64,000 nt of DNA from Microbacterium ureisolvens (GCF_019511645.1 NZ_JAEUAX010000016.1:1-64000); one strand, 5' to 3'. Positions 1 through 8,917 are shown, numbered from the stretch's first letter. Numbers and translations are program-made. The notes: a model not told the origin generated them from the sequence alone.

Positions 1-1832
1 GTCCCACCCTCACCCGGACGTACGGCGAAGTGCCGACCGTTCAGGGCGAAGGCATGGCCGCACTGCGCGCGTGGGTCGACGAGATCGCCGAGCTCACCCA
101 GCCGGCACGCATCCACTGGGTCGACGGCTCGCGCGCCGAGAACGACGCGCTTCTGCGCGAGCAGGTCGAAGAGGGCAAGCTCATCAAGCTCAACCCGGAG
201 TGGCGGCCGGGTTCCTACCTCGCCCGCTCGCACCCGAGTGACGTCGCGCGCACCGAGGCGCGCACCTTCATCGCGTCGGAGCGCGAAGAGGACGCCGGCC
301 CCACGAACAACTGGGTCGCTCCGGACGAGATCCGCGCCACCATCAGGCCGCTGTTCGAGGGGTCGATGAAGGGCCGCACGATGTACGTCGTGCCGTTCTC
401 GATGGGCCCGGTCGGCGGCCCGCTGTCGCACATCGGGGTGCAGGTCACCGACAGTGCGTACGCCGTCACGTCGATCGGCATCATGACGCGGGTCGGCACC
501 GACGTGCTGCGCGAGATCGCCGGCGGCGCGCACTGGGTCAAGACCGTGCACTCGGTCGGCGCCCCCCTGCAGCCGGGCGAGCAGGATGTCGCGTGGCCGT
601 GCAACGACGAGAAGTACATCGTCCACTTCCCCGACACGCTCGAGGTCTGGTCGTACGGCTCGGGTTACGGCGGCAATGCGATCCTTGCCAAGAAGTGCTT
701 CGCGCTGCGCATCGCCTCGGTCATCGGCCGCAACGAGGGATGGCTCGCCGAGCACATGCTCCTCATCCGCGTGATCGATCCGGCCGGACGCGCCTACCAC
801 CTGGCGGCGGCGTTCCCGTCGGCCTGCGGCAAGACGAACCTCGCGATGCTCCGCCCGACGATCCCGGGCTGGCGCGTCGAGACGCTCGGCGACGACATCG
901 CGTGGCTGCGTCCCGGCGAGGACGGGCGCCTGTGGGCGATCAACCCCGAGGCGGGCTTCTTCGGCGTCGCGCCGGGCACCGGCGAGTCCACCAACGTCAC
1001 CGCGGTCGAGACGCTGTGGGGCAACACGATCTTCACCAACGTGGCGCTGCGGCCCGACGGCGACGTGTGGTGGGAGGGTCTCACCGACGAGCCGCCGGCG
1101 GAGCTCACCGACTGGGAGGGCAAGCCGTGGACCCCGGCATCCGGTCGCCCCGCCGCTCACCCGAACTCGCGCTTCACCGTCGCCGCGGCCCAGTGCCCGC
1201 AGATCGCCGACGACTGGGACGCCCCGCAGGGCGTGCCGCTGGACGCGATCCTGTTCGGCGGACGCCGCGCCACCAACGTCCCGCTCGTGGTCGAGGCCAC
1301 CGACTGGACGCACGGTGTGTTCATGGGCTCGAACATCTCGTCCGAGAAGACGGCGGCGCAGGAGGGCACGGTCGGCGAGCTGCGCCGCGACCCGTTCGCG
1401 ATGCTGCCGTTCTGCGGCTACAACATGGCCGACTACTTCGGGCACTGGCTGAGCGTGGGGCAGAAGCTGCGCTTCGACCGCGCGCCCCGCGTGTTCCAGG
1501 TGAACTGGTTCCGCAAGGGCACGGACGGCCGCTTCCTGTGGCCGGGCTTCGGCGACAACTCGCGCGTCATCGACTGGATCATCCGTCGCATCGAGGGCGA
1601 GGTCGGCGCCGTCGAGAGCCCCATCGGCCGCCTGCCCCGCGCTGAGGACCTCGACCTCGAGGGCATCGACGTGCCCCAGGCCGACCTCGACGAGCTGTTC
1701 GCCGTCGACCCGCAGCTGTGGCTGCGCGAGGCGGAGCTCACCGAGGAGTTCTACCGCACCTTCGACGGCCGTGTCCCTGCCCCGCTGTGGGCAGAGCTCG
1801 CCGCGCTCCGGTACCGCCTTCAGCGCGCCTGA
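1..1832 (+). CDS. pckG: Phosphoenolpyruvate carboxykinase (GTP), 5'-truncated by window
   Basis: This enzyme converts oxaloacetate plus GTP to phosphoenolpyruvate in the cytosol, the first committed step of gluconeogenesis. About 610 residues are visible. The kinase-type P-loop FPSACGKTN (nt ~810-840) and the downstream FGGRR segment (nt ~1255-1270) identify the GTP-dependent family. The reading frame is open to the left edge, and codons before the GTG at 30 read as a plausible protein N-terminus, so the true start probably lies upstream of the window. The gene stands alone, is convergent with the ABC exporter operon and is followed by a strong terminator at 1917-1956. Confidence 0.95.
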   Translation, partial: PTLTRTYGEVPTVQGEGMAALRAWVDEIAELTQPARIHWVDGSRAENDALLREQVEEGKLIKLNPEWRPGSYLARSHPSDVARTEARTFIASEREEDAGPTNNWVAPDEIRATIRPLFEGSMKGRTMYVVPFSMGPVGGPLSHIGVQVTDSAYAVTSIGIMTRVGTDVLREIAGGAHWVKTVHSVGAPLQPGEQDVAWPCNDEKYIVHFPDTLEVWSYGSGYGGNAILAKKCFALRIASVIGRNEGWLAEHMLLIRVIDPAGRAYHLAAAFPSACGKTNLAMLRPTIPGWRVETLGDDIAWLRPGEDGRLWAINPEAGFFGVAPGTGESTNVTAVETLWGNTIFTNVALRPDGDVWWEGLTDEPPAELTDWEGKPWTPASGRPAAHPNSRFTVAAAQCPQIADDWDAPQGVPLDAILFGGRRATNVPLVVEATDWTHGVFMGSNISSEKTAAQEGTVGELRRDPFAMLPFCGYNMADYFGHWLSVGQKLRFDRAPRVFQVNWFRKGTDGRFLWPGFGDNSRVIDWIIRRIEGEVGAVESPIGRLPRAEDLDLEGIDVPQADLDELFAVDPQLWLREAELTEEFYRTFDGRVPAPLWAELAALRYRLQRA

Positions 1833-1916
1833 CCCAGACCGGCGCCCGGCCCTCTTCTTGGCAGAGGGGCAGGGTGCCTGAGCGACCTGCGGTCTTCGGA
1901 CCGTGCCGGTCGACGC

Positions 1917-1956
1917 GGATGCCCCGGCCCCATCTGTGCGGGGGGCCGGGGCATCC
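1917..1956 (+). terminator. Intrinsic terminator of pckG
   Basis: Perfect 15-bp arms at 1917-1931 and 1942-1956 enclose a 10-nt loop. The arms begin and end with GGATGC/GCATCC, the word shared by most terminators in this window. The T-tract after the stem is minimal (TTAT). Confidence 0.8.
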
Positions 1957-1977
1957 TTATGCCTTCTGACCTTTCGC

Positions 1978-2048
1978 AGATCAGGAGATCTGCCAGACGC
2001 AGGACGATGCGGCGGCGTTCGTCCTGTTCCGGTCGGATCTCCTGATCT
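1978..2048. repeat. Nested double inverted repeat between convergent genes
   Basis: An outer 13-bp perfect inverted repeat (1978-1990 and 2036-2048, core GATCAGGAGATC) encloses an independent inner 8-bp hairpin (2000-2007 and 2019-2026, CAGGACGA/TCGTCCTG) with an 11-nt loop. It lies between the pckG terminator and the stop codon of the ABC exporter on the opposite strand. It probably ends transcription from the right, though the two-storey geometry differs from the other terminators here. Confidence 0.6.
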
Positions 2049-2062
2049 CGGAGACGGCTGCG

Positions 2063-4120
2063 TCAGACGAGCAGCTGGTGCTTCGCGAGATCTCGATAGA
2101 GCGGGGTCGTCTGCACGAGCTCGGAGTGCGTGCCCTGGCCGACGACGCGCCCGTGCTCCATCACCACGATGTGGTCGCTGTCGACCACCGTCGACAGCCG
2201 GTGCGCGATCACCACGAGCGTGCGCCCCGCGGCGACCGCGTCGATCGCCTCGCGCATGCGCTGCTCGTTCAGGCCGTCGAGCGACGACGTCGACTCGTCG
2301 AGGAGCAGGATCGGGGGAGCGGCGAGCAGAGCCCGGGCGATCGCGAGGCGCTGGCGCTCGCCGCCCGAGAGCATCACGCCCGACTCGCCCACCGGTGCGT
2401 CGACACCGAGCGGGTTCCGGTCGAGCACCTCCCCGAGGTTCACGGCGCGCAGGACGGCCTCGCACTCCGCGTCGGTCGCCTCGGGCGACGCCAGTCGCAG
2501 GTTGTCGCCGATCGTCCCGGCGAGGGTCGGGGCGTCCTGTTCGACGTAGCCGAGCTGCGCGCGCAGATCGTCGCGGTCGAGGGTGCGCACGTCGGTGCCG
2601 TCGAGCAGGATCGCCCCGTCGGTCGGGTCGTAGAACCGCTCGATGAGCGCGAGGGTCGTGCTCTTGCCCGCACCCGACGGCCCGACGAGCGCGACCCGCG
2701 TCCCCCGTGGAACGGAGAACGACACGCCGCGCAGCACATCGGAGTCTGCGGAGACGGATGCTGCGGCATCCGCCAGTCCGTCGAGGCCGCTGTCACCCGC
2801 CCCGTCGCCGAGCACGATCGTCGACGTGTCGACGTGCGCGCTCTCGAGCACCGCGAGCGCCTCGGACTCGGCCTTGCGGCGGGCCGCCACGACGTTCTCG
2901 GGGTAGCGGAACCGCACGTCGCGGAACTCGATCGCCGGCGCGAGGCCCGCGGATCCGAGGAGATCCGCCGAATCGAGGAGGGAATCGGCCGGGCGCGTCC
3001 TCTGATCTGCCGATGCCCTGGCTTCTGCAGCCGGGCGCGCAGCCACCCGCGCGGCGGTCGCGGCGTCGTCCTGCGACTCCGTCGGCAGGTCGAGCACCTC
3101 CTGGATGCGGCCGAGGGCGCCGAGCGCCTGGCTCACCGAGGTGATCGCGCCGAAGAACGAGCCGAGCGGCGCGATGAGCATGAAGAGGAACATGATGAAG
3201 GTCACGAGAGCCGCGATCGACAGCGCGCCGGTCGCGACGCGGAAGCCGCCCAGGCCGATCACGACCAGCAGCGACACCTGCAGCGCGATACCCGCGATCG
3301 GCACCACGAGCGCCGACACCTTGGCGATACGCACCCCCACGGTGTACGCATCCGTCGCCTGCGTCGTGACCGCGTCGATCTCGCGCTGCGTGGCGCCCGA
3401 GGCGCGGACGGTGCGGATCGAGCCGACGGCGCGCTCGACGCCGGACGCGAGGACGCCGACCTTCTCCTGCTGTTCCGTCGAGGCGGTGCGGATGCGGCCG
3501 CTCAGCGTCACGACGCCGAGCACCGAGATGCCGATGACGAGCACGATGATGCCGAGCAGCAGCGGGTCGATGATCGCCATCGCGACGAGCGCGCCGACGA
3601 ACAGCAGCGCGTTGCCGACCGAGTCGGCGAGACCCTGCGTGAGGGCGGCGTAGAGGAGGGTGGTGTCGCTGCCGACGCGCGAGACGAGGTCTCCGGTGCG
3701 GCGCGCATCGAACTCGCTGATCGGCAGGTGCAGGATGCGCGCGATGAGCCGGCGCCGGCTCGAGTACACGACGGCGGTGCCGGTGCGCTGCAGGAGGTAG
3801 TGCTGCCAGCCCGAGATGAGCGAGGCCAGGATCACGAAGCCGACGAGGGCCCAGATGAGCAGACCGAGATCGAGCCCGGCCTGCACGCGCGTGATGACCT
3901 GCCCGACGAGGAGCGGCTGGACAAGGGACGCGCCCGCGCTCAGGATGCTGAGCACGATGACGACGGCGAGCGTGCGCTTGTGCTCGAAGAGGTACGGCAG
4001 CAGCTGGGCGAAGGTGGCGCGCGGCCCCTCCTCCGCCTTGCCGCGCCGGCTGCGCCCGCGGCGGGGGCGCGGGGTCGCCTCGGTGGCGGCGGGGGCTTCG
4101 TCGAGATCGGCGGAGGGCAT
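2063..4120 (-). CDS. ABC exporter, fused transmembrane and ATPase domains
   Basis: This is a 685-residue half-transporter of the type I ABC exporter (multidrug/lipid) class in the inner membrane. A hydrophobic six-helix domain spans roughly residues 50-330. It is followed by an ATPase domain with Walker A GPSGAGKST (~residue 478), signature LSGGERQRL (~584) and Walker B ILLLDEST (~606). The start is the ATG at 4120 with GAGG 7 nt upstream; open frame further upstream overlaps the HTH gene and is not coding. Two Ala/Asp/Ser-rich insertions lie in the linker and between the first ATPase strand and Walker A. The second contains the inverted word pair CGGATGC/GCATCCG (2755-2772). The gene lies 26 nt after the HTH gene and is probably co-transcribed with it. 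The substrate cannot be read from the sequence. Confidence 0.9.
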   Translation of the reverse strand: MPSADLDEAPAATEATPRPRRGRSRRGKAEEGPRATFAQLLPYLFEHKRTLAVVIVLSILSAGASLVQPLLVGQVITRVQAGLDLGLLIWALVGFVILASLISGWQHYLLQRTGTAVVYSSRRRLIARILHLPISEFDARRTGDLVSRVGSDTTLLYAALTQGLADSVGNALLFVGALVAMAIIDPLLLGIIVLVIGISVLGVVTLSGRIRTASTEQQEKVGVLASGVERAVGSIRTVRASGATQREIDAVTTQATDAYTVGVRIAKVSALVVPIAGIALQVSLLVVIGLGGFRVATGALSIAALVTFIMFLFMLIAPLGSFFGAITSVSQALGALGRIQEVLDLPTESQDDAATAARVAARPAAEARASADQRTRPADSLLDSADLLGSAGLAPAIEFRDVRFRYPENVVAARRKAESEALAVLESAHVDTSTIVLGDGAGDSGLDGLADAAASVSADSDVLRGVSFSVPRGTRVALVGPSGAGKSTTLALIERFYDPTDGAILLDGTDVRTLDRDDLRAQLGYVEQDAPTLAGTIGDNLRLASPEATDAECEAVLRAVNLGEVLDRNPLGVDAPVGESGVMLSGGERQRLAIARALLAAPPILLLDESTSSLDGLNEQRMREAIDAVAAGRTLVVIAHRLSTVVDSDHIVVMEHGRVVGQGTHSELVQTTPLYRDLAKHQLLV

Positions 4121-4146
4121 GGGTGTACCTCGTTCGTGAAGGGGGC

Positions 4147-4362
4147 TCACCTTCGACCGTACTTCTTGTGGACGGCCTGTCGGCTCACACCGAGCGCGCC
4201 CGCGATCGCCTGCCAGGAGAAGCCGAGGTTGCGGGCTCTGCGCACCTGGACCTCTTCGGCACGTGCGAGCTCGCGGCGCACCTCGGCGAGGCGGTGCAGC
4301 TCCGCGATCGGCTCGCGACCGCCTGCCGCCCCGATCAGGGTGGTCAGTTCGTCGCCGCTCAT
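4147..4362 (-). CDS. Small helix-turn-helix regulator (71 aa)
   Basis: The protein is essentially an N-terminal helical segment plus a C-terminal HTH (SWQAIAGALGVSRQAVHKKY) and a basic tail, with no effector domain. I chose the ATG at 4362 because GAGG lies about 9 nt upstream. The next in-frame ATGs lie closer to the promoter and hairpin. It heads the operon with the ABC exporter. Two GTCAAC-N4-GTTGAC palindromes overlap the promoter of this operon, so I infer that it represses its own operon and perhaps the divergent ABC-2 operon. Confidence 0.75.
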   Translation of the reverse strand: MSGDELTTLIGAAGGREPIAELHRLAEVRRELARAEEVQVRRARNLGFSWQAIAGALGVSRQAVHKKYGRR

Positions 4363-4385
4363 CGCGGAGCCCCTCGTCTCGGTGA

Positions 4386-4410
4386 CGGATGCCGCCGGCC
4401 GCGGCATCCG
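4386..4410 (-). other. Hairpin at the 5' end of the HTH-ABC transcript
   Basis: Perfect 10-bp arms (4386-4395 and 4401-4410, CGGATGCCGC/GCGGCATCCG) with a 5-nt loop sit just downstream of the predicted transcription start of the minus-strand operon, so the leader would begin with this stem-loop. It could stabilise the 5' end or attenuate transcription. Confidence 0.55.
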
Positions 4411-4411
4411 T

Positions 4412-4455
4412 GTCAACCGTAGTTGACGGTCGCAGGTGTGTCAACTCACGTTGAC
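4412..4455 (-). promoter_or_regulatory. Promoter with two overlapping palindromic operators
   Basis: On the minus strand, a -35 box TTGACA (plus 4439-4444) and a -10 box TACGGT (plus 4416-4421) are separated by exactly 17 bp. Two copies of GTCAAC-N4-GTTGAC, at 4412-4427 and 4440-4455 (centres 28 bp apart), cover the -10 and -35 respectively. This is the geometry expected of steric repression, and the adjacent 71-residue HTH protein is the obvious candidate ligand. Confidence 0.75.
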
Positions 4456-4512
4456 GGAGGCGCGCTCGTCCACCCACTGGGCCGTGTCGGAGCCGGGCGT
4501 TAGGGTAGTCCG

Positions 4513-5454
4513 GTGCCCGCCCCCGTGATCACCGCTGAGAACCTCGTCAAGGCCTACAAGGTCAAAGGCAAGCCGGACTTCCTCGCGGTCGACGGTCTGT
4601 CGTTCGAGGTGGCGCCGGGCGAATCGTTCGGCCTGCTCGGCCCGAACGGTGCGGGCAAGTCCACGACCATGAAGATGGTGGGCGCGGTCTCGACGCGCAC
4701 GTCGGGTCAGCTCGAGATCCTCGGGCTCGACCCCGATCGCTACGGCCCGGAGATCCGCTCGCGCCTGGGCGTCGTGCCTCAGCAGGACAACCTCGACGGC
4801 GAGCTCAACGCGCGCGAGAACCTCTACATCTACGGCCGCTACTTCGGCCTTCCCGGCAAGGTGTGCCACCAGAAGGCCGACGAGCTGCTCGCGTTCGCCC
4901 AGCTCGAAGACAAGGCGAAGAGCAAGGTCGAGCAGCTCTCCGGCGGCATGAAGCGGCGGCTCACCATCGCGCGCGGACTCATCAACGATCCCCGCATCCT
5001 GCTGCTCGACGAGCCGACGACCGGTCTCGACCCGCAGGCGCGCCATGTGCTGTGGGACCGCCTGTTCCGTCTCAAGGAGCGCGGCACGACGCTCGTGCTG
5101 ACCACGCACTACATGGACGAGGCCGAGCAGCTCTGCGATCGGCTGATCGTCGTCGACAAGGGCCGCATCATGGCCGAGGGCACGCCGGCCTCGCTCATCC
5201 GCGAGCACTCCAGCCGCGAGGTGCTCGAGGTGCGCTTCGGCTCCGACCGCAATGAGCAGGTGGCGCCGCAGCTCGAGGGCATCGGCGACCGCGTCGAAGT
5301 GCTGCCCGACCGCATCCTCGTATACGCCGGCAACGGCGAGGCCGCACTCGAGACGGTGACGCATCGCGGGCTCACGCCGCTGACCTCGCTCGTGCGCCGC
5401 TCGAGCCTCGAGGACGTCTTCCTCCGGCTCACCGGAAGGTCGCTGATCGAATGA
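4513..5454 (+). CDS. ABC-2 exporter ATP-binding protein (DrrA/NodI type)
   Basis: This 313-residue cytosolic ATPase drives the two ABC-2 permeases encoded downstream. Walker A GPNGAGKST lies at ~residue 50, signature LSGGMKRR at ~149 and Walker B ILLLDEPTTGLD at ~167. The C-terminal ~90 residues form the extension typical of the NodI/DrrA subgroup. The GTG start has no Shine-Dalgarno sequence. A -10 box TAGGGT (4501-4506) ends 6 nt before it, indicating a leaderless transcript. The stop overlaps the next start by ATGA. The operon diverges from the HTH-ABC operon and shares its operator region. Confidence 0.92.
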   Translation: MPAPVITAENLVKAYKVKGKPDFLAVDGLSFEVAPGESFGLLGPNGAGKSTTMKMVGAVSTRTSGQLEILGLDPDRYGPEIRSRLGVVPQQDNLDGELNARENLYIYGRYFGLPGKVCHQKADELLAFAQLEDKAKSKVEQLSGGMKRRLTIARGLINDPRILLLDEPTTGLDPQARHVLWDRLFRLKERGTTLVLTTHYMDEAEQLCDRLIVVDKGRIMAEGTPASLIREHSSREVLEVRFGSDRNEQVAPQLEGIGDRVEVLPDRILVYAGNGEAALETVTHRGLTPLTSLVRRSSLEDVFLRLTGRSLIE

Positions 5455-6323
5455 GCCTCCCTTCCGAAGACGCCACGACTCGCGTGCAGCCCACGCTCGA
5501 CGAGCTGCGCGAAGAGGCGATGCAGTGGGGTCGCAAGCCGCGCGCGCTGGGCACCTGGTACGTCACCGAGCACATGGTGCGCGCGATGCGCGCGTACGGA
5601 TGGACCATCATCGTCGGCGCGCTGGGCCAGCCGATCCTCTACCTGCTGGGCCTCGCCGTCGGCCTCGCCGCGCTCATCGACGCTCCGATCACCCAGAACG
5701 GCGTCGAGGTCTCGTATCTCGTGTTCGTCGCGCCGGCCCTGCTGATGACGGCCGCGATCTCGGTCGCCTCGGAGGAGTTCTCGTATCCGGTCATGGCCGG
5801 CTTCAAGTGGCGCCGGTACTTCTTCGGGTTCAGTGCGACCGGGCTGTCGCCGGGGCAGATCGCCGGCGGGGTCATCGCCGGCGCCTCCGCGCGCATCATG
5901 GTGGTCACGGTCGCGTACTACCTGTTCCTGTGGCTGTTCCAGGCGGTGCCCGACCCGCAGACGGGGTGGTTGACCATCCCCATCGGCCTGCTCGCGGGCC
6001 TCGCTTTCGGCATCCCGTATATGGCCTACGCCGCGTCGATCACCGACGACAAGGGCCAGGTCGCCCTCGTGCAGCGCTTCATCTTCATGCCGATGTTCCT
6101 GTTCTCGGGCACGTTCTACCCGCTGGCGACCCTGCCGCTGTGGCTGCAGTGGATCGGCTGGGTGTCGCCGCTGTGGCACGCGACCGAGCTCGGCCGCGTC
6201 GTCACCTACGGGCTGCCGATGGATCCGTTCGCGATCGTCGTGCACGTCGGGTACCTGCTTCTGCTGTCGATCGGCGGCTACGTCATCGGCCGTCGCATCT
6301 TCCAGAGGAGGCTCGGCGCATGA
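5451..6323 (+). CDS. ABC-2 transporter permease (first)
   Basis: This 290-residue membrane protein has about six hydrophobic helices after a ~60-residue cytosolic N-terminus, and resembles the NodJ/DrrB class of ABC-2 permeases. Its start overlaps the ATPase stop (ATGA) and its stop overlaps the next permease start (ATGA), so translation of the three proteins is coupled. Two related permeases with one ATPase suggest a heterodimeric channel. The exported compound is unknown; DrrA/NodI-type systems carry drugs or lipid-linked oligosaccharides. Confidence 0.9.
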   Translation: MSLPSEDATTRVQPTLDELREEAMQWGRKPRALGTWYVTEHMVRAMRAYGWTIIVGALGQPILYLLGLAVGLAALIDAPITQNGVEVSYLVFVAPALLMTAAISVASEEFSYPVMAGFKWRRYFFGFSATGLSPGQIAGGVIAGASARIMVVTVAYYLFLWLFQAVPDPQTGWLTIPIGLLAGLAFGIPYMAYAASITDDKGQVALVQRFIFMPMFLFSGTFYPLATLPLWLQWIGWVSPLWHATELGRVVTYGLPMDPFAIVVHVGYLLLLSIGGYVIGRRIFQRRLGA

Positions 6324-7147
6324 CCGTCGCGACCGGCACCGAGGCCGCCGCGATCCGTGCCGGCGGCGTGCGCGCGCTGTGGGCGGGCAACCCGCAGTCC
6401 GTCGTCCAGCGCGGCCTCATCGCCGCCCGATCGTCGAGCTGGGCGGTCGTGCTGTCGGGCTTCTTCGAGCCCGTCTTCTATCTCGCCTCGATGGGCATCG
6501 GCCTGGGCGCCCTCATCGGCGACGTGCAGACCTCCAGCGGCGTCGAGGTGCCCTACGCGGCCTTCATCGCCCCCGCGCTCCTCGCTGTCTCGGCGATGAA
6601 CGGCGCGATCTACGACTCGACGTGGAACGTCTTCTTCAAGCTCAACTACGGCAAGCTCTACGAGGGCATGCTCGCGACGTCGCTCGGCCCGCTCGACGTC
6701 GCCCTGGGCGAGATCCTCTATGCACTGCTGCGCGGCCTGCTGTACGCGACCGGCTTCATGATCATCATGCAGATCCTGGGGCTCAACCTCGCGTGGACGG
6801 CGATCCTCGCGCTTCCTGCAGTGCTGCTCATCGCCTTCGGGTTCGCGAGCCTCGGCATGGCCGTCACGAGCTACATGAAGACCTTCCAGCAGATGGATTG
6901 GATCAACTTCGTGCTGCTGCCGATGTTCCTGTTCTCGGCGACGCTGTACCCGATCACGATCTACCCCGAGTGGATCCAGCGCATCATCATGGCGTTCCCG
7001 CTGTGGCATGGCGTCGAGCTCGTCCGCGGACTCACCACCGGGATCCTCACCCCCGAGATGTGGTGGCACGTCCTCTATTACGTCGTCATGATCGCGATCG
7101 GTCTGGTGTTCACCACGAAGCGCCTCCGCGCACTGTTCCTGGACTAG
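6320..7147 (+). CDS. ABC-2 transporter permease (second)
   Basis: This 275-residue membrane protein is a paralogue of the preceding permease. Both carry the same MFLFS...LYP(L/I) segment before the last helices and a WHGVEL/WHATEL turn near the C-terminus. The start ATG at 6320 overlaps the upstream stop. The long open frame running upstream in this frame lies inside the previous gene and is not coding. It ends the operon ahead of the strong terminator at 7154-7204. Confidence 0.9.
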   Translation: MTVATGTEAAAIRAGGVRALWAGNPQSVVQRGLIAARSSSWAVVLSGFFEPVFYLASMGIGLGALIGDVQTSSGVEVPYAAFIAPALLAVSAMNGAIYDSTWNVFFKLNYGKLYEGMLATSLGPLDVALGEILYALLRGLLYATGFMIIMQILGLNLAWTAILALPAVLLIAFGFASLGMAVTSYMKTFQQMDWINFVLLPMFLFSATLYPITIYPEWIQRIIMAFPLWHGVELVRGLTTGILTPEMWWHVLYYVVMIAIGLVFTTKRLRALFLD

Positions 7148-7153
7148 AGCCCC

Positions 7154-7204
7154 GAGGACGACGGATGCCGCGACCCCGGCCGGGTCGCGGCATCCGTCGT
7201 CCTC
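7154..7204. terminator. Bidirectional intrinsic terminator
   Basis: Perfect 23-bp arms (7154-7176 and 7182-7204) enclose a 5-nt loop and contain CGGATGC/GCATCCG. It sits between the convergent ABC-2 operon and MFS gene, so it can serve both. Confidence 0.88.
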
Positions 7205-7215
7205 GAGAACGGGGG

Positions 7216-8691
7216 CTACAGCGAGCCGGTGGCTCCGACGCCCAGGTCGGCGTTGTAGTCGACGTCCTTCGTCTCCGGCGAGAGGAGGAGCGCAATGAAG
7301 GTCAGCACGCCCATCGCCGAGAGGTAGACGCCGACGAGCCAGGGGCTGCCGTCGGCCGAGGCCCACAGTGCGACCGCGACGATCGGGGCGAGGGCGGCGC
7401 CGAGGATCGACGACACGTTGTACGAGATGGCCGAGCCGGAATAGCGGACGTTCGTCGGGAAGAGCTCCGGCAGCACGGCTCCCATCGGCCCGAACGTCGA
7501 GCCCATCAGCATGAACCCGAAGATGAGGAAGGCCTGCGTCAGGGCTCCGGTGAACTTCGGGTCCAGCTGCGGCGACAGGAACAGGTTGAACGTGAGGCCG
7601 AACACGATGATGAGACCCGTGACCCACAGCAGCAGGCGTCGGCGGCCGATCGCGTCGGCGATCGGGCCCGAGAGCAGCGTGAAGATGCCGAAGAACACCA
7701 CGCCGATGATCTGCATCAGCACGAAGTCGGTGTAGGCGAAGCCCAGGCCAGGGTAGAACTGCGCCGCGAAGGCTGCAGGGTCGAACGCGGTGCCGGCCGC
7801 CTCCGCCGCCTTCTGCGCGGCCGCCGATGCGGTCTCGAGGTCGGCGGCCTTGGTGCCGTACGAGAGCGTGAAGTTCGTCATCAGGTAGAACAGCACGTAC
7901 GTCGCCAGCATGATGAACGTGCCGAGGATCAGGTGCCACCAGTGGTGCCGGATGACGGTGCCGAGCGGGAACTTGCGGATCGCGCCCTTCTCCTCTGCCT
8001 TGACGAACGTCTCGGACTCGACGAGGCGCAGACGCACCCAGAGGCCGATGATCACCATGACGGCCGAGAACAGGAACGGCACGCGCCAGCCCCACGCGAG
8101 GAAGTCGGCCGAGCGCTGGCCAGCGCCGTCCGGGTGGGGGAGCAGGTAGTTGATCGCGAGGAACACCGAGTTGGCGATGATGAAGCCGAGGGGCGCGCCG
8201 AGCTGGGGGAACGTGCCGTACCACGCACGCTTGCCCTTGGGCGCGTTCTCGGTCGCGACGAGGGCAGCACCAGACCATTCACCACCGAGCGCGAAGCCTT
8301 GCGCGAGGCGCAGCACGAGCAGCAGCACCGCGGCCCACACGCCGATCTCGTTGAACGTCGGCAGGCACCCGATGAGGAACGTGGCGATACCCATCGTCAG
8401 CAGTGATGCCACGAGCGTCGCCTTGCGCCCGAACCGGTCGCCGAAGTGGCCGAAGACGATGGCGCCGAGCGGGCGCGCGACCATCGCGGCGCCGAAGACG
8501 CTGAACGACAGCAGGAGGGACGTGGTGTCGTTGCCTGTCGGGAAGAAGAGGATCGGGAAGACCAGGACGGCGGCGGTCGCGTAGACGTAGAAGTCGTAGA
8601 ACTCGATCGTCGTGCCGACGAGGCTCGCCAGGATGACGCGGGAACGGGGATTGGCTGGGGCCGCCGTGGTGGCGGTGGTGGGGGAGGACAT
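7216..8691 (-). CDS. MFS transporter, metabolite:H+ symporter (MHS) type
   Basis: A 491-residue, 12-helix major facilitator of the MHS family (ProP/ShiA/KgtP relatives), which imports small metabolites such as carboxylates, betaines or shikimate with protons. The DRFGRK motif after helix 2 (~residue 90) and the RLAQGFALGGEWSGA segment in helix 4 are characteristic. An extra ~30-residue Ala/Glu-rich loop lies between helices 7 and 8. The ATG at 8691 was chosen because AGGTG lies about 6 nt upstream. The gene is monocistronic and its substrate is unknown. Confidence 0.9.
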   Translation of the reverse strand: MSSPTTATTAAPANPRSRVILASLVGTTIEFYDFYVYATAAVLVFPILFFPTGNDTTSLLLSFSVFGAAMVARPLGAIVFGHFGDRFGRKATLVASLLTMGIATFLIGCLPTFNEIGVWAAVLLLVLRLAQGFALGGEWSGAALVATENAPKGKRAWYGTFPQLGAPLGFIIANSVFLAINYLLPHPDGAGQRSADFLAWGWRVPFLFSAVMVIIGLWVRLRLVESETFVKAEEKGAIRKFPLGTVIRHHWWHLILGTFIMLATYVLFYLMTNFTLSYGTKAADLETASAAAQKAAEAAGTAFDPAAFAAQFYPGLGFAYTDFVLMQIIGVVFFGIFTLLSGPIADAIGRRRLLLWVTGLIIVFGLTFNLFLSPQLDPKFTGALTQAFLIFGFMLMGSTFGPMGAVLPELFPTNVRYSGSAISYNVSSILGAALAPIVAVALWASADGSPWLVGVYLSAMGVLTFIALLLSPETKDVDYNADLGVGATGSL

Positions 8692-8866
8692 ATTCACCTG
8701 GGCATGCGCGGAGCGGGGCATCCGGATGGGATGCGGCGGTGGGCGGACGCCAGGCGCAGGGTGGCGCGTCGGGCGGCACTGCACTGGGTCACCGTGGGTC
8801 GGGCGGTGTCGCCCGGCACGAACATCCACCCTACTCCCGGGATCGCGCTCAGGCTCCAGAGACGGA

Positions 8867-8903
8867 AAACGGATGCTGCGGCCCAGGGCCGCAGCATCCG
8901 TTT
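8867..8903 (-). terminator. Terminator of the small membrane protein gene
   Basis: Perfect 17-bp arms (8867-8883 and 8887-8903) with a 3-nt loop begin and end in A/T runs, so the hairpin has a U-tract on either strand. The rest of 8692-8917 shows no convincing gene. Confidence 0.85.
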
Positions 8904-8917
8904 CGCGTGTCCGTCGG

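Noticed and set aside
2078..4426. 782-codon plus-strand frame opposite the ABC exporter
   Set aside because: Shadow of a gene with intact Walker A, signature and Walker B motifs.
8692..8866. Upstream ATG/GTG starts extending the MFS transporter by up to 46 residues
   Set aside because: The extension is Arg/Pro/His-rich with no membrane character, and a ribosome site precedes the ATG at 8691.
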